A model generated the notes under the pieces. The model had not been told where the DNA came from. It made no database searches and was given only the letters and a program-made list of their open reading frames with translations. From Megachile rotundata (lineage: Eukaryota; Arthropoda; Insecta; Hymenoptera; Megachilidae), in assembly GCF_050947335.1 (NCBI RefSeq), contig NC_134983.1, positions 6,076,001 through 6,140,000 of the forward strand: a stretch of 64,000 bases of DNA, written 5' to 3'. The position numbers and the translations under genes were made by a program. The stretch's first letter is position 1, and every line of letters begins with the position of its first letter. This document shows, in pieces, positions 23,345-36,400 of this stretch.

Positions 23345-24450
23345 CTTATATTTTTACTTCACACGTACTTAGCATATTTCACGTAAATAACAGATGAACA
23401 TTTCACATTTCCAATTTACTTTACACACTTTTCGCAAATCATATAATATAATCCACAATACATTAAGATTATAACTGTAACATAAACAACTGATAAATTT
23501 CTATTATGAAGAAGACGTTTAATTTGAATTCAGCAATTGAGAAAGCTTTCGGGTGTTCAGAAATGGAAACGGTATTATTGACTGTAAGGTAACACAGATG
23601 TATGGAAATATTAATTTAATTTCATCGTTTTCAAAATACGTTTTTCATTCGCCTGAAACAAATCCGAGTAAATTGAGGGACGAATCCAAATCAAGATTTG
23701 TCAAACGAAATTACTTTTACACTTCATTCTTGCTGTGTAACCTTACCTTTCCTTCTACGTTCTTCGTCCATTATTCTACACGACAGATAATTACGTGTCC
23801 TGTTTCTGTATCGTTCGCACATTCATGACTAACAACGATAATTAATTACGATGGTCGTAAATATTTTCAGAGGTGCGCTACAAGGGTGTCAAATATGTAC
23901 TTATTCATATATCGTCCTTGACATTGTGAAGTGGAATTGTACAGGATTATTCAAAATAAATAGTAGTATTCCAAAATCTGTGTGTTTCTTAAGTACATAA
24001 AATCAATATACTGAATACTAGCCATACTAATTCAAATTTGAAATCTTTTGAAAAAGGTCCTTATAATATTGATCTCACAAGAAGTATGTGTTTTTACTGA
24101 TAAGTAAAACTTGATAAAGTGGAGACTTGTCAAGTCTCAGGTGGAGACTTATCAAATAAAATTTTCTCAAATATGTATCAAATAAAATTCTGTTAAATAT
24201 ATAAGGTTTAACAAGTAGAATTTTGTTAAATATATGAAGACTTGCCAAAATTTTATTAAACAGATGAAGTCTTGGTACCCATAATTTAGTTAAATATTTG
24301 AATGTCTATCATTAAAAAGATTGAATATAAATATTGTTTACTGCAACTGAAACTAAAATAACAGTTTTGTCATGATTTCGGTAGTCAAAATGTTAGTGAT
24401 ATTTTTCTTGAACAAACCTATACTTTCTAAGGTGTACCAGCTTTATTGCA
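23345..24450. other. AT-rich sequence, no gene recognised
   Basis: Contains an unrecognised 91-codon open frame (23553-23828, plus). At 24100-24300 there are short local repeats of AAGACTTG / AATTTTGTTAAATATAT. Confidence 0.45.
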
Positions 24451-24800
24451 GAGGTTGGTAATGCGTATACACAGGATTCTTTTGTCGGTGCACGAAGTCG
24501 AAGCACGCGTGCTGCACGTGCCCTGTTGCAAACGTGACTCGTTCAGCGTTTCGTCTTATATTTAGTGAACCGTCTTATTTTGCCCCATTGCACCCTGAAA
24601 AACAAAGCCGCCGTGCTCTCTTGCTGCCTCACGGCTGTCCAGGCTTGAAATTGCACCGCGCGAATGTGACCTAAATATCTCGTTTAATATTCCTCGCGAT
24701 CGTTCGTCGCGTTTTTCGTTGCTGCTTGTATGCGCGCCTCCCTTAGGCAATTGTTCTGAACTTTTTGAACGTGCCTTTAAAAAGCCGTAACAATTTTATG
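24451..24800. other. GC-rich, CpG-containing islet
   Basis: Composition rises sharply, with several CGCG/CGAACG words. A minus-strand open frame (24562-24750) has no recognised domain. This could be a regulatory islet, but no core promoter is identifiable. Confidence 0.3.
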
Positions 24801-25540
24801 GGTAAAAAAGAAACGGAGGGATGCTGCGCTGATATTCCCTATTAGCGCCTTTCCACTTAATAATGCAGTGACGTGTCACAAAGTTAACGAGCTTTGAAAA
24901 GCTACTTGACGAGTTTTAGCTTGTTCAAATTTGTTTCGCTTGTTGCCATAAGGGGTTTTATACCTTTCGCTATTAGTATATTTATAACCTTCAAGATTTA
25001 ATTTTGTAGAATAAGTAAATTGTTAAATTATTAATAAATTTAGCTTATAGCGACATCTTACAGTATTAGAAATGATGTACGATGTTAGAAACAGAATAAT
25101 TGAATATTGCACTTCCGTCTTGTCGTTATGAAAATGTAAGCGTTCGTGATATGTTTGATTTGAAGAAAAAGTAATCTCTGTTTAAATGGTTAATCTTTAA
25201 GTTAAAATGTTTGTTGTTTGTGTTCTTTATTAAGTAATTTGTTCGTGTTCAAAAGTGTATTATTAGTTTTTTTATTTTCCATAATTCTGATTATTTAACA
25301 TAAATTACAAAGTTTTGTAGGTTATGTTGTTGGTGACCATATGTATCTTACTAATTAGATATTAAGAAATGTTAATAGTTATATTTTGAAAATATTGAAA
25401 GAACCTGTGTACTGGTCCTGTTTGTACACTGGTTATGCTAGTTTCTATTATTTTTAAAATTTGGTATTGTAAACAGTGTAAATCTTCGATAGGAGTCTGC
25501 AAAATAAAGGTGTATGTATTTTACTTGTTTTGTATTTCAA
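24801..25540. other. AT-rich sequence, nothing recognised
   Basis: No coding, repeat or structural signal noted. Confidence 0.5.
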
Positions 25541-25885
25541 TAATTAAAATTGTCACATTTATATAATACATGACTGTAATTAAACTTCTTACATTTTTAT
25601 AATATATGATCGTAATTATAACATATAATTGTAATTTAATTTCTTGTATTTTTATAATATATGACAGTAATTAAACTTGTTGTATTCTTATAATATATGA
25701 TTGTAATTAAACTTGATACGTTTGTATAACATACAATTGTAATTAAACTTGTTATATTTTTATAATATATGACTGTAATTAAACTTGTATTCTTATAATA
25801 TATGATTGTAATTAAACTTGATACGTATGATTGTAGTTAAGCTTGCTACATTTTTTTAATATATGATTGTAAATTAATCTTGTTA
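25541..25885. repeat. ~35-40 bp AT-rich tandem repeat, about 9 copies
   Basis: Repeats of TTATAATATATGATTGTAAT followed by TAAACTTGTTATATTTT, with GTAATTAAACTT recurring every ~33-40 bp from about 25575 to 25870. Confidence 0.88.
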
Positions 25886-27400
25886 AATTTGTACAATATA
25901 AATATAAAAAGCTTAAAATAATATCCAGTTTGAGTTGACCTCACCTAAAATATCTCCACTATTTTTAATAATTAAAAAAAATACATAAGGAAACTATTTT
26001 GCAAGTTCAGTCAAGTATAATACGTTGACCTTCCAATGATCTTCAGATATTCCGTAGTAAAGATACTTGATGAACGTTCAATAAATGCATGGAATGCCAC
26101 ATTGCCCGAATAACTGAAGTTCATTCTCTCATCGGAATTTCCGTCATAGATCAATGATTAATCAACCTCTCTTCTTCGTCCCTACAAAAAGGATTCATTG
26201 AACAATTGTTTCCTTCCCGACAAATATAATCGTAGGTTAGGCAGAAGAGTACAGGGTTTCATACTTGCAGAATTTATTTCGCTATCAATTCGATGCCTGA
26301 AGAAACAATGCGAAAGTTCGGCATCAGATGGCAGAGCCATTGAACCAGACGATTCGTGGACCATCTGGTGGTCCACCATAGCATACGGCAAGCATCCGAT
26401 GTATAAGCGCACGAAAAAAGTCCAAAACCCGATACTCTGGATATAAGCCCATAGCAGTTTTAAGATAACTAACAGACCCGACAAGAGGAAGACAGCTGTA
26501 CAGGATAATCCGCGTTAGTACGAATGAAAATAGCGCAGACAGGTTGATAAACAACGATAAAACACTTACGAGATTTAGATTCTGAGGTGTCAGATTTAGA
26601 TCTAGATTTTGATCTAGTTTAGATCTTTTTAGGTCAATTTGTTAGGATCTAATTTTTACTAGATTCAGATTGATATATTCAGGTTGATCGAAATTGCTGA
26701 ACTATTATAGGAATGACGATAGGCAAAATCATGATTCTCAGAAAATTTTATGCTGTGCCTTTCTAATTTCTTTGTTTCAGAAATTTGAATAATAACGTTT
26801 TGGATGTCAATAACATTTATTTGTAGTGCCATAGAATATTAATTTAATTAGGCTAAGCTTGGCAAATAAAATGAAGCTTACGTATATAATATTAGTTTAT
26901 TATTAAACGATTGAATTTCATATTTAAGTATGAATAACCGTGAATAATTAAGAAATTAAATTTGAACTGTCCATTAAAAGTATTCTAGTTAAAATAATAT
27001 TTTATCAGAAATTTAATTGTAACTGTTAATTTGAAAAAATCACAGTTAAGCAATATACTTTTTGACAAAAAATACACATTAATTTAAACATGGTTCGATT
27101 AAGAATACTTTTATTTCTAATTAAGAGGGTCTTCAGTTAACGATTGAAAGTAAATCAGAGGCCTTCAATAAAAATCACCCGTTAATTCTTAACTTACCAA
27201 GCTTTAATTAAAAATACTATAACCCTCGTTTAAAATATCACCTAATTAACTTACATATTAATTGTCCATTAAGAAGTAATCAATTATTAATTATAAAGAG
27301 ATCGTATAGTAATGTAATAATAAAAAATTTCATCCTATGTGGAATATTCAGAACTCCATATCGAGTTTTTTAATTACTCATCACAAGTTTCAAGATGACA
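25886..27400. other. Unique sequence, no gene recognised
   Basis: 26180-26560 is GC-richer with overlapping open frames on both strands (82-100 codons) and no domain. 26575-26680 has a cluster of AGATCT/GATCTA words. The rest is AT-rich. Confidence 0.4.
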
Positions 27401-27850
27401 AAACACATTTATTTTTGCGTAAATAGTTTTCGCGGTGTAAAACCATCTTGAGACCTTGTGCTAGAAGAATAGAGTAGCAAGAAAGAGAAGACTGTAAACA
27501 ACCTGACCGCCAGCCACATGTCATCGAGCAACCTACACGCAATGAAGAAACGCGAAATGCTTTGCCTATTGGTCCTTAGGAGCAAAGAATAATGGGTGTC
27601 GTTGTTTTCAGCAGTGAAGGTGATGTTCGTGAAAGGTAGTTCGAGGCGAGGTCTGGCAAGAACGAAGAGAAAAAGAAGAAGTCGAGCGAGGTAAGTACCT
27701 ATTGGGTAATATTTATGCCGTTTACGATCTTTCTGGACGCGAAGACGAGACGAAGAGAAAAGGACGGCGAAAAAGGTTGACCATGCCGAAGAGAATTGTA
27801 AAACCATTGCGGTGAACAGCGAATTTTACGGTGTAACCCTGTAGTCCACG
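27401..27850 (+). other. GC-richer islet with exon-like splice signals
   Basis: A 3' splice-like GTTGTTTTCAG ends at 27611, and a near-perfect 5' splice site GAG|GTAAGTA follows at 27690/27691. They enclose 79 nt in which one frame is open and encodes a short basic stretch (KGSSRRGLARTKRKRRSR). On the opposite strand a 132-codon open frame (27409-27807) has no recognised family. The exon is inference from splice consensus only. Confidence 0.25.
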
Positions 27851-28439
27851 CGCTATTATTATCTATTCGATGGATTGAAATTGGCAGCCTTTTAAAAGGT
27901 ACTTTCGCTCTTATTTTCGTCAGCTTAGAATGATCGATTCGATTATTATTTTTGGCAGAAATAGTTCAAACTTACATAATGTTGATAGTATTTGATATTT
28001 TAAAAGATTATGGTAAATTTTAATTTTTTAATGATTACTATACTTTTATTGTAGAGAGTTTATATACAAAAAAGTCTAACATGATTCGGTGATGTAAAGT
28101 TACGTAATTGGTAATGAAACTTAATGTTCAAAGAAAGTGGTGATATAATCTTTTTATTGCGTGAAACTCAATAAAAAGATGAGAGTCAGGTTCTTTTAGA
28201 GTATTCTACGTTTATGTTAAGATAAATAATTATTTTGTTTATACTGAATAATTTAATTGAAATGCAGTGTAGATGAGTGTAAGGTTTGTTAGTATAAAAG
28301 AATTTATATGTAATATGTATTTTATGTTAGATATTTACAAACGGAACACTTTTTGTTGTAATTTGCTTATTTTTAAATTGTCAAGTTGGCAAACACAAAA
28401 TTAAAAAATTAAAAACTTAATAAATTATGAAATTAGCAA
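27851..28439. other. AT-rich sequence, nothing recognised
   Basis: No coding or structural signal noted before the octamer array begins. Confidence 0.5.
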
Positions 28440-30325
28440 ATTATAAAATTAATGAATTTCTGAAACTCCTCAGTTTTCTTATTTTGCGAATTTCCAAATT
28501 TCAAGATTTTTAATATCTTAATTCCTGATATGTTTAAATTACAAAAATTCAAAATACTTAAATCGCCGAATTTTATACTTGAAAAATTTAGAAATATTCA
28601 AATTTCCAAATTCTCAAATTACCAAACTTGCAAATTTCATAAATTTCTTTAATTTTCAAATTTTTTAATTTCTAATGTTTTGAAACCCTAAATTCCCAAA
28701 TTCTCAAGTTTCCAAACTCTCTAGGTACCAAACTCTCAAATTCCCAAATTTCCAAGCTTCCAAACTCTCAAATTCCCAAGTTCTCAAGCTTCCAAACTCT
28801 CAAATTCCCAAATTCTCAAGCTTCCAAACCTTCAAATTCCCAAATTCTCAAGTTTCCAAACTCTCAAAGTTCGAAACTCTTAAATTCCCAAATTTTCAAG
28901 CTTCCAAACTCTCAAATTCCCAAATTCTCAAGTTTCTAAATTCTCAAGGTTCCAAACATTCAAGCTTCCAAACTCTCAAATTCCCAAATTCTAAAACTTC
29001 CAAACCCTCAAATTCCCAGTTCTCAAGCTTCCAAACCCTCAAATTTCTAAATTCTCAAGTTTCTAAATTCTCAAGGTTCCAAACTCTCAAGCTTCCAAAT
29101 TCTCAAACTTCCAAACCCTCAAATTCCCAAATCCTTAAGTTTCCAAACCCTAAAAAGGTCCAAACTCTTAAATTCCCAAGTTCTCAAGCTTCCAAACTCT
29201 CAAGCTTCCAAACCCTCAAATTTTCAAATTCTCAAGTTTCTAAACTCTCAAGCTTCCAAACTCTCAAATTCCCAAATTCTCAAACTTCCAAACCTTCAAA
29301 TTCCCAAATTCTCAAGTTTCCAAACTCTCAAAGTTCGAAGTTCTTAAATTCCTAAATTCTCAAGCTTCAAAACTCTCAAATTCCCAAATTCTCAAGTTTC
29401 CAAACTCTCAAGCTTCCAAACCCTCAAATTTCCAAATTCTCAAGTTTCTAATTTCTCAAGGTTTCAAAATCTCAAGCTTCCAAACTCTCAAATTCCCAAA
29501 TTCTAAAACTTCCAAACCCTCAAATTCCCAGTTCTCAAGCTTCCAAACCCTCAAATTTCTAAATTCTCAAGTTTCTAAATTCTCAAGGTTCCAAACTCTC
29601 AAGCTTCCAAATTCTCAAACTTCCAAACCCTCAAATTCCCAAATCCTCAAGTTTCCAAACCCTAAAAAGGTCCAAACTCTTAAATTCCCAAGTTCTCAAG
29701 CTTCCAAACTCTCAAGCTTCCAAACCCTCAAATTTTCAAATTCTCAAGTTTCTAAACTCTCAAGCTTCCAAACTCTCAAATTCCCAAATTCTCAAACTTC
29801 CAAACCTTCAAATTCCCAAATTCTCAAGTTTCCAAACTCTCAAAGTTCGAAGTTCTTAAATTCCTAAATTCTCAAGCTTCAAAACTCTCAAATTCCCAAA
29901 TTCTCAAGTTTCCAAACTCTCAAGCTTCCAAACCCTCAAATTTCCAAATTCTCAAGTTTCTAATTTCTCAAGGTTTCAAAATCTCAAGCTTCCAAACTCT
30001 CAAATTCCCAAATTCTCAAACTTCCAAACCCTCAAATTCCCAATTTCTCAAGTTTCCAAACCCTAAAAAGGTCCAAACTCTTAAATTCCCAAGTTCTCAA
30101 GCTTCCAAAATCTCAAATTCCCTAATTCTCAAGCTTCCAAACCCTCAAATTTCCAAATTCTCAAATTCACAAACTCTCAAATTTCCAAATTCTTAACTTC
30201 TCAAATTCCTAAGTTCGTAAATTCACAATTTTCGAAATTCCCAATATTCCAAATTCTCGAATTGCCAAATTCCCAAATCCTCAAATCCAATAATTTTCAA
30301 ATCATTAATTCCAAAAATTCCTCCT
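28440..30325. repeat. Large octamer array (C-rich strand) with 512-bp higher-order duplication
   Basis: About 1.9 kb of words such as AAATTCCC, AAATTCTC, AAGCTTCC and AAACTCTC. The left ~250 bp is degenerate and the centre is fresher. Landmark words repeat at a constant offset: TTCTAAAACT at 28989 and 29501, and TAAAAAGGTC at 29151 and 29663 (both 512 bp). A third TAAAAAGGTC at 30064 sits 401 bp further on. This shows recent duplication of a 512-bp block of octamers. Confidence 0.96.
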
Positions 30326-31070
30326 CTCCACCCTCAAGAATAGTCTACTTCACCAAATCCTCCACTAGCACTCAAACTTTCAAAAGTTCAATGAATAACT
30401 AATAAAAAACATCGAAACTATAACACAGATTATAACAACCTCTACATAAACGTTACTCTATAACAAATATAACTCTACACTGTACTTATACACCATACTT
30501 CGTGGTACAAAAATATAATTTTGTCAACGAATTTTTACCATTCCTCTTCAGTTCATGGGAGTCCATAGGTGTCACGTGGTGCAACCGTTGAGTTCTTTGC
30601 GAGAAAACACCATATGGCGTAGGTGATGTTGTTATTGCCAGGTTCTTTTCGAGTCGGTAATTACGCGACGCGGTCTCATGCAAACGCGAATTAAGGGAGC
30701 TTTTTTTCTCATTGAAAGGGTGCGTTGGGCAACGACCGAGGGTGGGCTTTTATTGCGTGCCAGACTGTGCCACGCAACCGAAAATGCGTGGGAATAAAAT
30801 GCCTTATTACAATATCATTACACCAGTTTCTCTGGTAGGTTGTTAAAAAAAAGAAAAGGACTAAATGAAAACATGGGGCGAATTCCACATGTGAATCATC
30901 CAATGCATAATTGTTAACGGTTTTGAAACATGACGATGTTAATATATTTGTCAAATTATTTGCAGTGTGTTACAAAACACCTGTGTATGTTTTACAGTAG
31001 AGTTTGAAATATATATACATAATTATTTGTACATATTTATATGTAGTTCGTAATATGAAATCTATATATA
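30326..31070. other. Unique sequence, no gene recognised
   Basis: A moderate-GC patch at 30490-30800 has short open frames without domains. The remainder is AT-rich. Confidence 0.45.
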
Positions 31071-31472
31071 CAGGGTGTTACACCCTTTGCAATATAAAAT
31101 TTATATATCTATATATTCTACTATGAATATTTTTAAACATTTCTAAAAATATGTAAACATGTACAACTTGTGTCAATTTTTATTAGTTTATTGTCATTTT
31201 TTACCTGTTTGCATAACAATATTTAAGCACAGTACTTTCGGCAGAGAAACTACTTAAAACTGCATTAACATTTAATAATGCTATTATAATATTTATTTAA
31301 GAGTAAAAAATGATTAATGATACTAATACATGATTCATTTAACAATGATAATTATCATAATATTTAAAAGTACAGTTTTGTCGCTATAACAAGGATTTCG
31401 ACTGCAAAGAGTTAAAGTGTCAATAATTGAGTCCTGTACCCTACTTATCCTAATTTATTTTGAAACATCCTG
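31071..31472. mobile_element. Possible Tc1/mariner-type MITE, ~400 bp
   Basis: The left end CAGGGTGTT and right end AACATCCTG are inverted (8 of 9 match) and each is flanked by TA, the Tc1/mariner target duplication. The interior is AT-rich with no transposase. The short terminal repeat makes this tentative. Confidence 0.35.
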
Positions 31473-32479
31473 TACTGACGCGCAAACGTTAACGCCCAAA
31501 CATTGCAATGTAGAGCAAACATTCTTTAATTTCCTATTTAAGCAAAGGTAGCGAATTCCTGACGAAAAAAGCCATTCACAATGGAAGATTATCCTGTTTT
31601 GACATGTACACAGTTGGTGGCGGTGCACAATCATGGAAATCCAGCATCTGTTACTTCGCCTCTCTTTTTCTTTTTAAGGGAGGAACCTTTCCTTCAGGAT
31701 ATTCGAGATCCTCATAACTCACGGTGGACAGTTTTCGAAAGGGTTTCTGCGGGTACGAAAGGGTGGTCGCGTGCCCGCATCACCTGCACCATGCAAAAAT
31801 CTGTGGAAAAGCTCGGAAAAAAAGCTTGAACTGTCCTCGCAGCTGTCCGATCGTCTAGATGTCTTATTCAAATAACTCGCCGGGAAAGAGGGGTAACCGG
31901 AGAAAAGGGATGATTTCGCGTTTCCGGAAGGCTGTTTTCCCAAAGTCCGAATGCATCGGAAAGGGTTGAAGGCTCGAATAGAAGCATTATGCGTTATCCG
32001 TGTTCGAGAAAAGGCTCGTAGGTGTAGAAAGCGAAGTTCACGTATGGGTGCTCACATCTGCCACTATCGTTACATCGAATTTTTCTCTTTGGAAGTAGCG
32101 ATTGTGGTGGCTTATGTTTCTTCTCTTTCGTACCAGCCTGCGAGTACGCAGACGCGTATCAAGGCGTCACGATGCCCCGCGGTTTTCTTGTGGCTGAAAT
32201 TCTAACGTCACTTTATTGCTCTTTATTGTTCATTTTTAGCTTCTGCTATGACGCGTTTTTAATGGTAAACTAGTATACATTTCAACTCGAGTATTTCGAA
32301 GTTGTCAGTGCTTAGGGTGTTCAAAAGTTGTCACTGATGAAGATGTATCTGTTCACTTTCATAAAATAAATAACATCTTTTCTAAATATCTACAGAGTAA
32401 ATAATTAGCAAACTATAATTCAAAATTGATATTACATTATTCGTTCCAATAATGGAAAGCTATATTAATTGATGAAGGG
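31473..32479. other. Unique sequence with GC-richer block
   Basis: 31560-32210 is richer in GC and has open frames on both strands (31581-31829 plus, 31719-31943 minus, 31951-32205 plus) with no recognised domains. Confidence 0.4.
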
Positions 32480-33410
32480 GAGAGCTATATAAGTATAAAG
32501 TACAGTTCAATCAGATATAATTTATTGCAAGTTTGGTATAAATTAGTTAGGGCCATCATTGACAAAGAGAAGTGTTATGTGAACATAAGATGCAGTTCTA
32601 TCAGACATAACCTATTTATTGCAAATTTTATATAAATCAGTTAGGGCCATCATTGACAAAGAGAAGTGTTATGTGAACATAAGATGCAGTTCTATCAGAC
32701 ATAACCTATTTATTGCAAATTTGATATAAATCAGTTAGGGCCATCATTGACAAAGAGAAGTGTTATGTGAACATAAGATGCATTTCTATCAGACATAAGC
32801 TATTTATTGCAAACTTTGTATAAATCATTTAGGGTCATCATTGACAAAGAGAAGTTTTATGTGAATATGAGATGTAGTTCTATCAGACATAACCTATTTA
32901 TTGTAAATTTTGTATAAATCATTTAGGGTCATCATTGACAAAGAGAAGTTTTATGTGAATATGAGATGTAGTTCTATCAGACATAACCTATTTATTGTAA
33001 ATTTTGTATAAATCATTTAGGGTCATCATTGACAAAGAGAAGTTTTATGTGAATATGAGATGTAGTTCTATCAGACATAACCTATTTATTGTAAATTTTA
33101 TATAAATCATTTAGGGCCACCATTGACAAAGAGAAGTTTTATGTGAATATGAGATGTAGTTCTATCAGACATAACCTATTTATTGTAAATTTTGTATAAA
33201 TCATTTAGGGCCACCATTGACAAAGAGAAGTTTTATGTGAATATGAGATGTAGTTCTATCAGACATAACCTATTTATTGTAAATTTTGTATAAATCAGTT
33301 AGGGCCATCATTGACAAAGAGAAGAGTTATGTGAACATAAACTGTAGTTCAGTTAAACACAACCTATTTATAGTAAATTTGGTATAAATCAGTTAGGGTC
33401 ATGACTACTG
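32480..33410. repeat. 94-bp satellite, nine-plus copies in perfect register
   Basis: The word GGGCCATCATTGACAAAGAG (or its GGGTCATC / GGGCCACC variants) starts at 32550, 32644, 32738, 32832, 32926, 33020, 33114, 33208 and 33302. A final GGGTCATGAC is at 33396, so every interval is exactly 94 bp. Neighbouring central units share the variants GTTTTATGTGAATATGAG, while outer units have GTGTTATGTGAACATAAG, consistent with expansion from the middle. No spacers and no coding frame. Confidence 0.97.
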
Positions 33411-36400
33411 CGTTTAGCAGCTTGAACAAACAAAAGTTTCTTTTTTTCATAACACGAACCTTGATTTTTTTGGTGCTCCCCCTCTTACCAGACGAGTGAA
33501 CGAATTGAATGCAGGTATCGTTTAAATAGCCATTACTGCCCGATTGTAACAGTTTGAAGTGCAGACGATTGTGTTACTTGAAATATAATTCAACGAGTCG
33601 TTACCTTCATTTATGTACTCCTTCGGAGTAAAATGTTTGCGTTTGACGCGTTGATACAACATCCCTTGAAACGTCTTATGCCTTCTTAAAGTCTTTTTGT
33701 AAGAGTGGCTACTGGATTTTATGAATAAAGGAATGCAATTAAAGGGTATCGTGATACGAAGAATAGTTTTAATCCTATTCTTCGAATTGATTTATAATTG
33801 ACTTTATATTTACTTTATTACTTCGGCGGTACTTCAAATATTTATTACGTACATTTATAATTATTTATTACAAATATTTATTATTTTGTGTTTCTCTCAT
33901 AATATAAATTACTTTATGGTTTACTTTGAGTAGAATTTATAAAAAGTAGGATTCAATTAAAATAAGATGCTAGTACAGATATTGTAATTATATTTATTAG
34001 AATTTTATGTTAATTTTAATTGCATATAAATTGTATCTACCAGAATTTTATATTACTTCTAATTATCAAAATTATGTCTATTATAATTTCATATTAATTT
34101 TAATTGTATTTAAATTATATTATAAGTTTGTACCTAAATTGTATGTCATAATTTCATATTAATTGTATTTGTACTTGAAGTGTACCTAATATAATTTTGA
34201 ACTAATTGTAATTATATTTATCGCTATACCTTTGACTTGTGTATTTCTTAAAAATTGAAGAATTATGATTGAATATCAATTTACAAATTTGTATTTTAGT
34301 TTTAATAAATGTGTTAAATTTACTATACCCGAAACCATCATATACATATTCCAAACTTTTATTCAGGGAGGTATATGTTAATTCCTCAAGTTGCTTTAAT
34401 TAAAACATCGAGCATATATGAAAAACGTATATACACGACTGTAAATGTTTATTAATATACCACATTTACTATTTTATTAAACTGATCTGCATAAAGTTTA
34501 TCGTTTGGAGTAATATACTAATATCTAAGTGAATTCAAAATACAAATTATATGATATTTTTTACTAACATTTTACCACAATTACAGTAGTAGAAATGAGA
34601 AATATTTATGTCCTCGTATTAGACTTTAAGACAGTATAAATATTTGACATTGAAGAAATTGAATGTAATCAGACTAGTAAATAAAAAAATATTTTATTGA
34701 ATTACATATTCGAAATGCATTCTACTTATTGCGACAAAAATAATATATTAACATATTAGTAATATGTTACTCAAAATATCGTATAATGTGTTCTAAATTT
34801 GTCTGCAAATTGTCCACAATATGGTAAAAAGAAAAAAGTGTTCCTATTAGTAAAACCTTAGGCGAAAGTATTTTCCCAAATTTCCTTTACTAATACCTAT
34901 TGCACATTCCATATCACAAAACTCTTCTCGTAAATTTTCTTTTGTCACGTGTCTATAAGTGGGTGAAAAATCATGCGTCGTTAGAGATAACACCCTATAT
35001 ATCGATAGTTTCGTACGAAAGTGCTCCACTGCCAACGGATTAACAAATTTCCAGAAAATCGTAAAAGTCAGATTGAAATTGGTTACGATACTGAGTTCCT
35101 GTGCAAGTATGCATAGAATCAGGTAAGGTGGGTAAAGGTATGAGATCGCGTGCGGGGGTGGCCAGGTGTAAACTCCCGCATTGCCGGGAAAGCGAGGGTA
35201 AGTAGAAAAAAAATATGTTCCGGCATACGGTTGGACGTTGTCATAACTGTGGTCAGTGATAAAAGCAGATCAAACAAGCTGAAATGATATTAGTCGTCCG
35301 ATAATCGGGAATATACTAAACGTATATTTGGATCGACTCGACGTCTCGATTCTTAGTCCTCAGATTTCATTCATTCTTTAGATTATGAAAAAATAATATG
35401 TAAGACTCTTATCGCTTCCCTTTTTCATTTTTACCTCAAAGGATTATGAAACATTGAAAAATGAAATTAGTGTATGTGAGTACTCGTGTGTACATGTGAG
35501 TGCATATCAGAGTTCTGCATTTTTTAATTGTTGCATTAAAAATTAAATATCTTATTATATTGATACTGTACTATCTTATTGATAATTAAATATTTTTTAA
35601 TTTAGCAATAATGCAATTATTAAATGATTTCATAACTAAGAATTGAAGGGTAGTTCTTAATCTATAATTACAAAGTTAAAGATCAGAAGTGAACTCAAAT
35701 TAAAGACATCAGTTAATAATTAACTTTAAATTGTTAAATCTGAAAGTTTAATACAGTCATTTCTCACACACTCACACACCCAGTCATCATGCATAAACAT
35801 TTCACTTGTCATAACAGCTCCAGTGAAAAAAATAAAAACAAAAGGAAGTAATGTTCACAATTTTTCGAATTACGTTTTTTATAACAGAGTACAGGATATT
35901 TGTTCAGCGAAGTGTGAACAACGCGTTGCAGTTCCGTTCGAAGGGTGGAAAGCTATCAATCGTATTAGGAACGATTACAGGGGTGTGCACACGTATTGTC
36001 GTTATCTCGCACAGGGTTGTTGAGCGGGTGTTCATGGTGGTTGGTTATCGATCGAGCACAAGGATAAATACTCGTGTATCGTGGGACAGGGAACCACCTG
36101 CAGGGGGGCAGGTGATAGACGCAATCAGAGTCGGGCGCCAATCTCCGTCACCCTCTTTTCGTCCTCGACATTTGTTTCTCGAGTGTGTATCGCAATGTGG
36201 ATTTCCGGTGATTCATTGAATTCGGGAACACATGGACGAGATTTTAGATAACAGAGGAAAACCAAGCTTTTGGTAGAAACAAGTTTGCACGCATGCTGAA
36301 CATGCCAAGTCGCTAAAATGTGAACGTGTTATTAAAAATTCTAGATCCAGATTGAACGAAGTTGATTTTATGCGAATTCGCGCGCATGTACTTGACGTAA

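Noticed and set aside
27409..27807. 132-codon minus-strand frame with a hydrophobic N-terminus
   Set aside because: The hydrophobic start is not followed by a recognisable domain, and purine-rich sequence on the other strand explains the F/L/S bias.
32480..33410. CRISPR-like regular repeats
   Set aside because: Units are contiguous 94-bp satellite copies without unique spacers, in a eukaryotic context.
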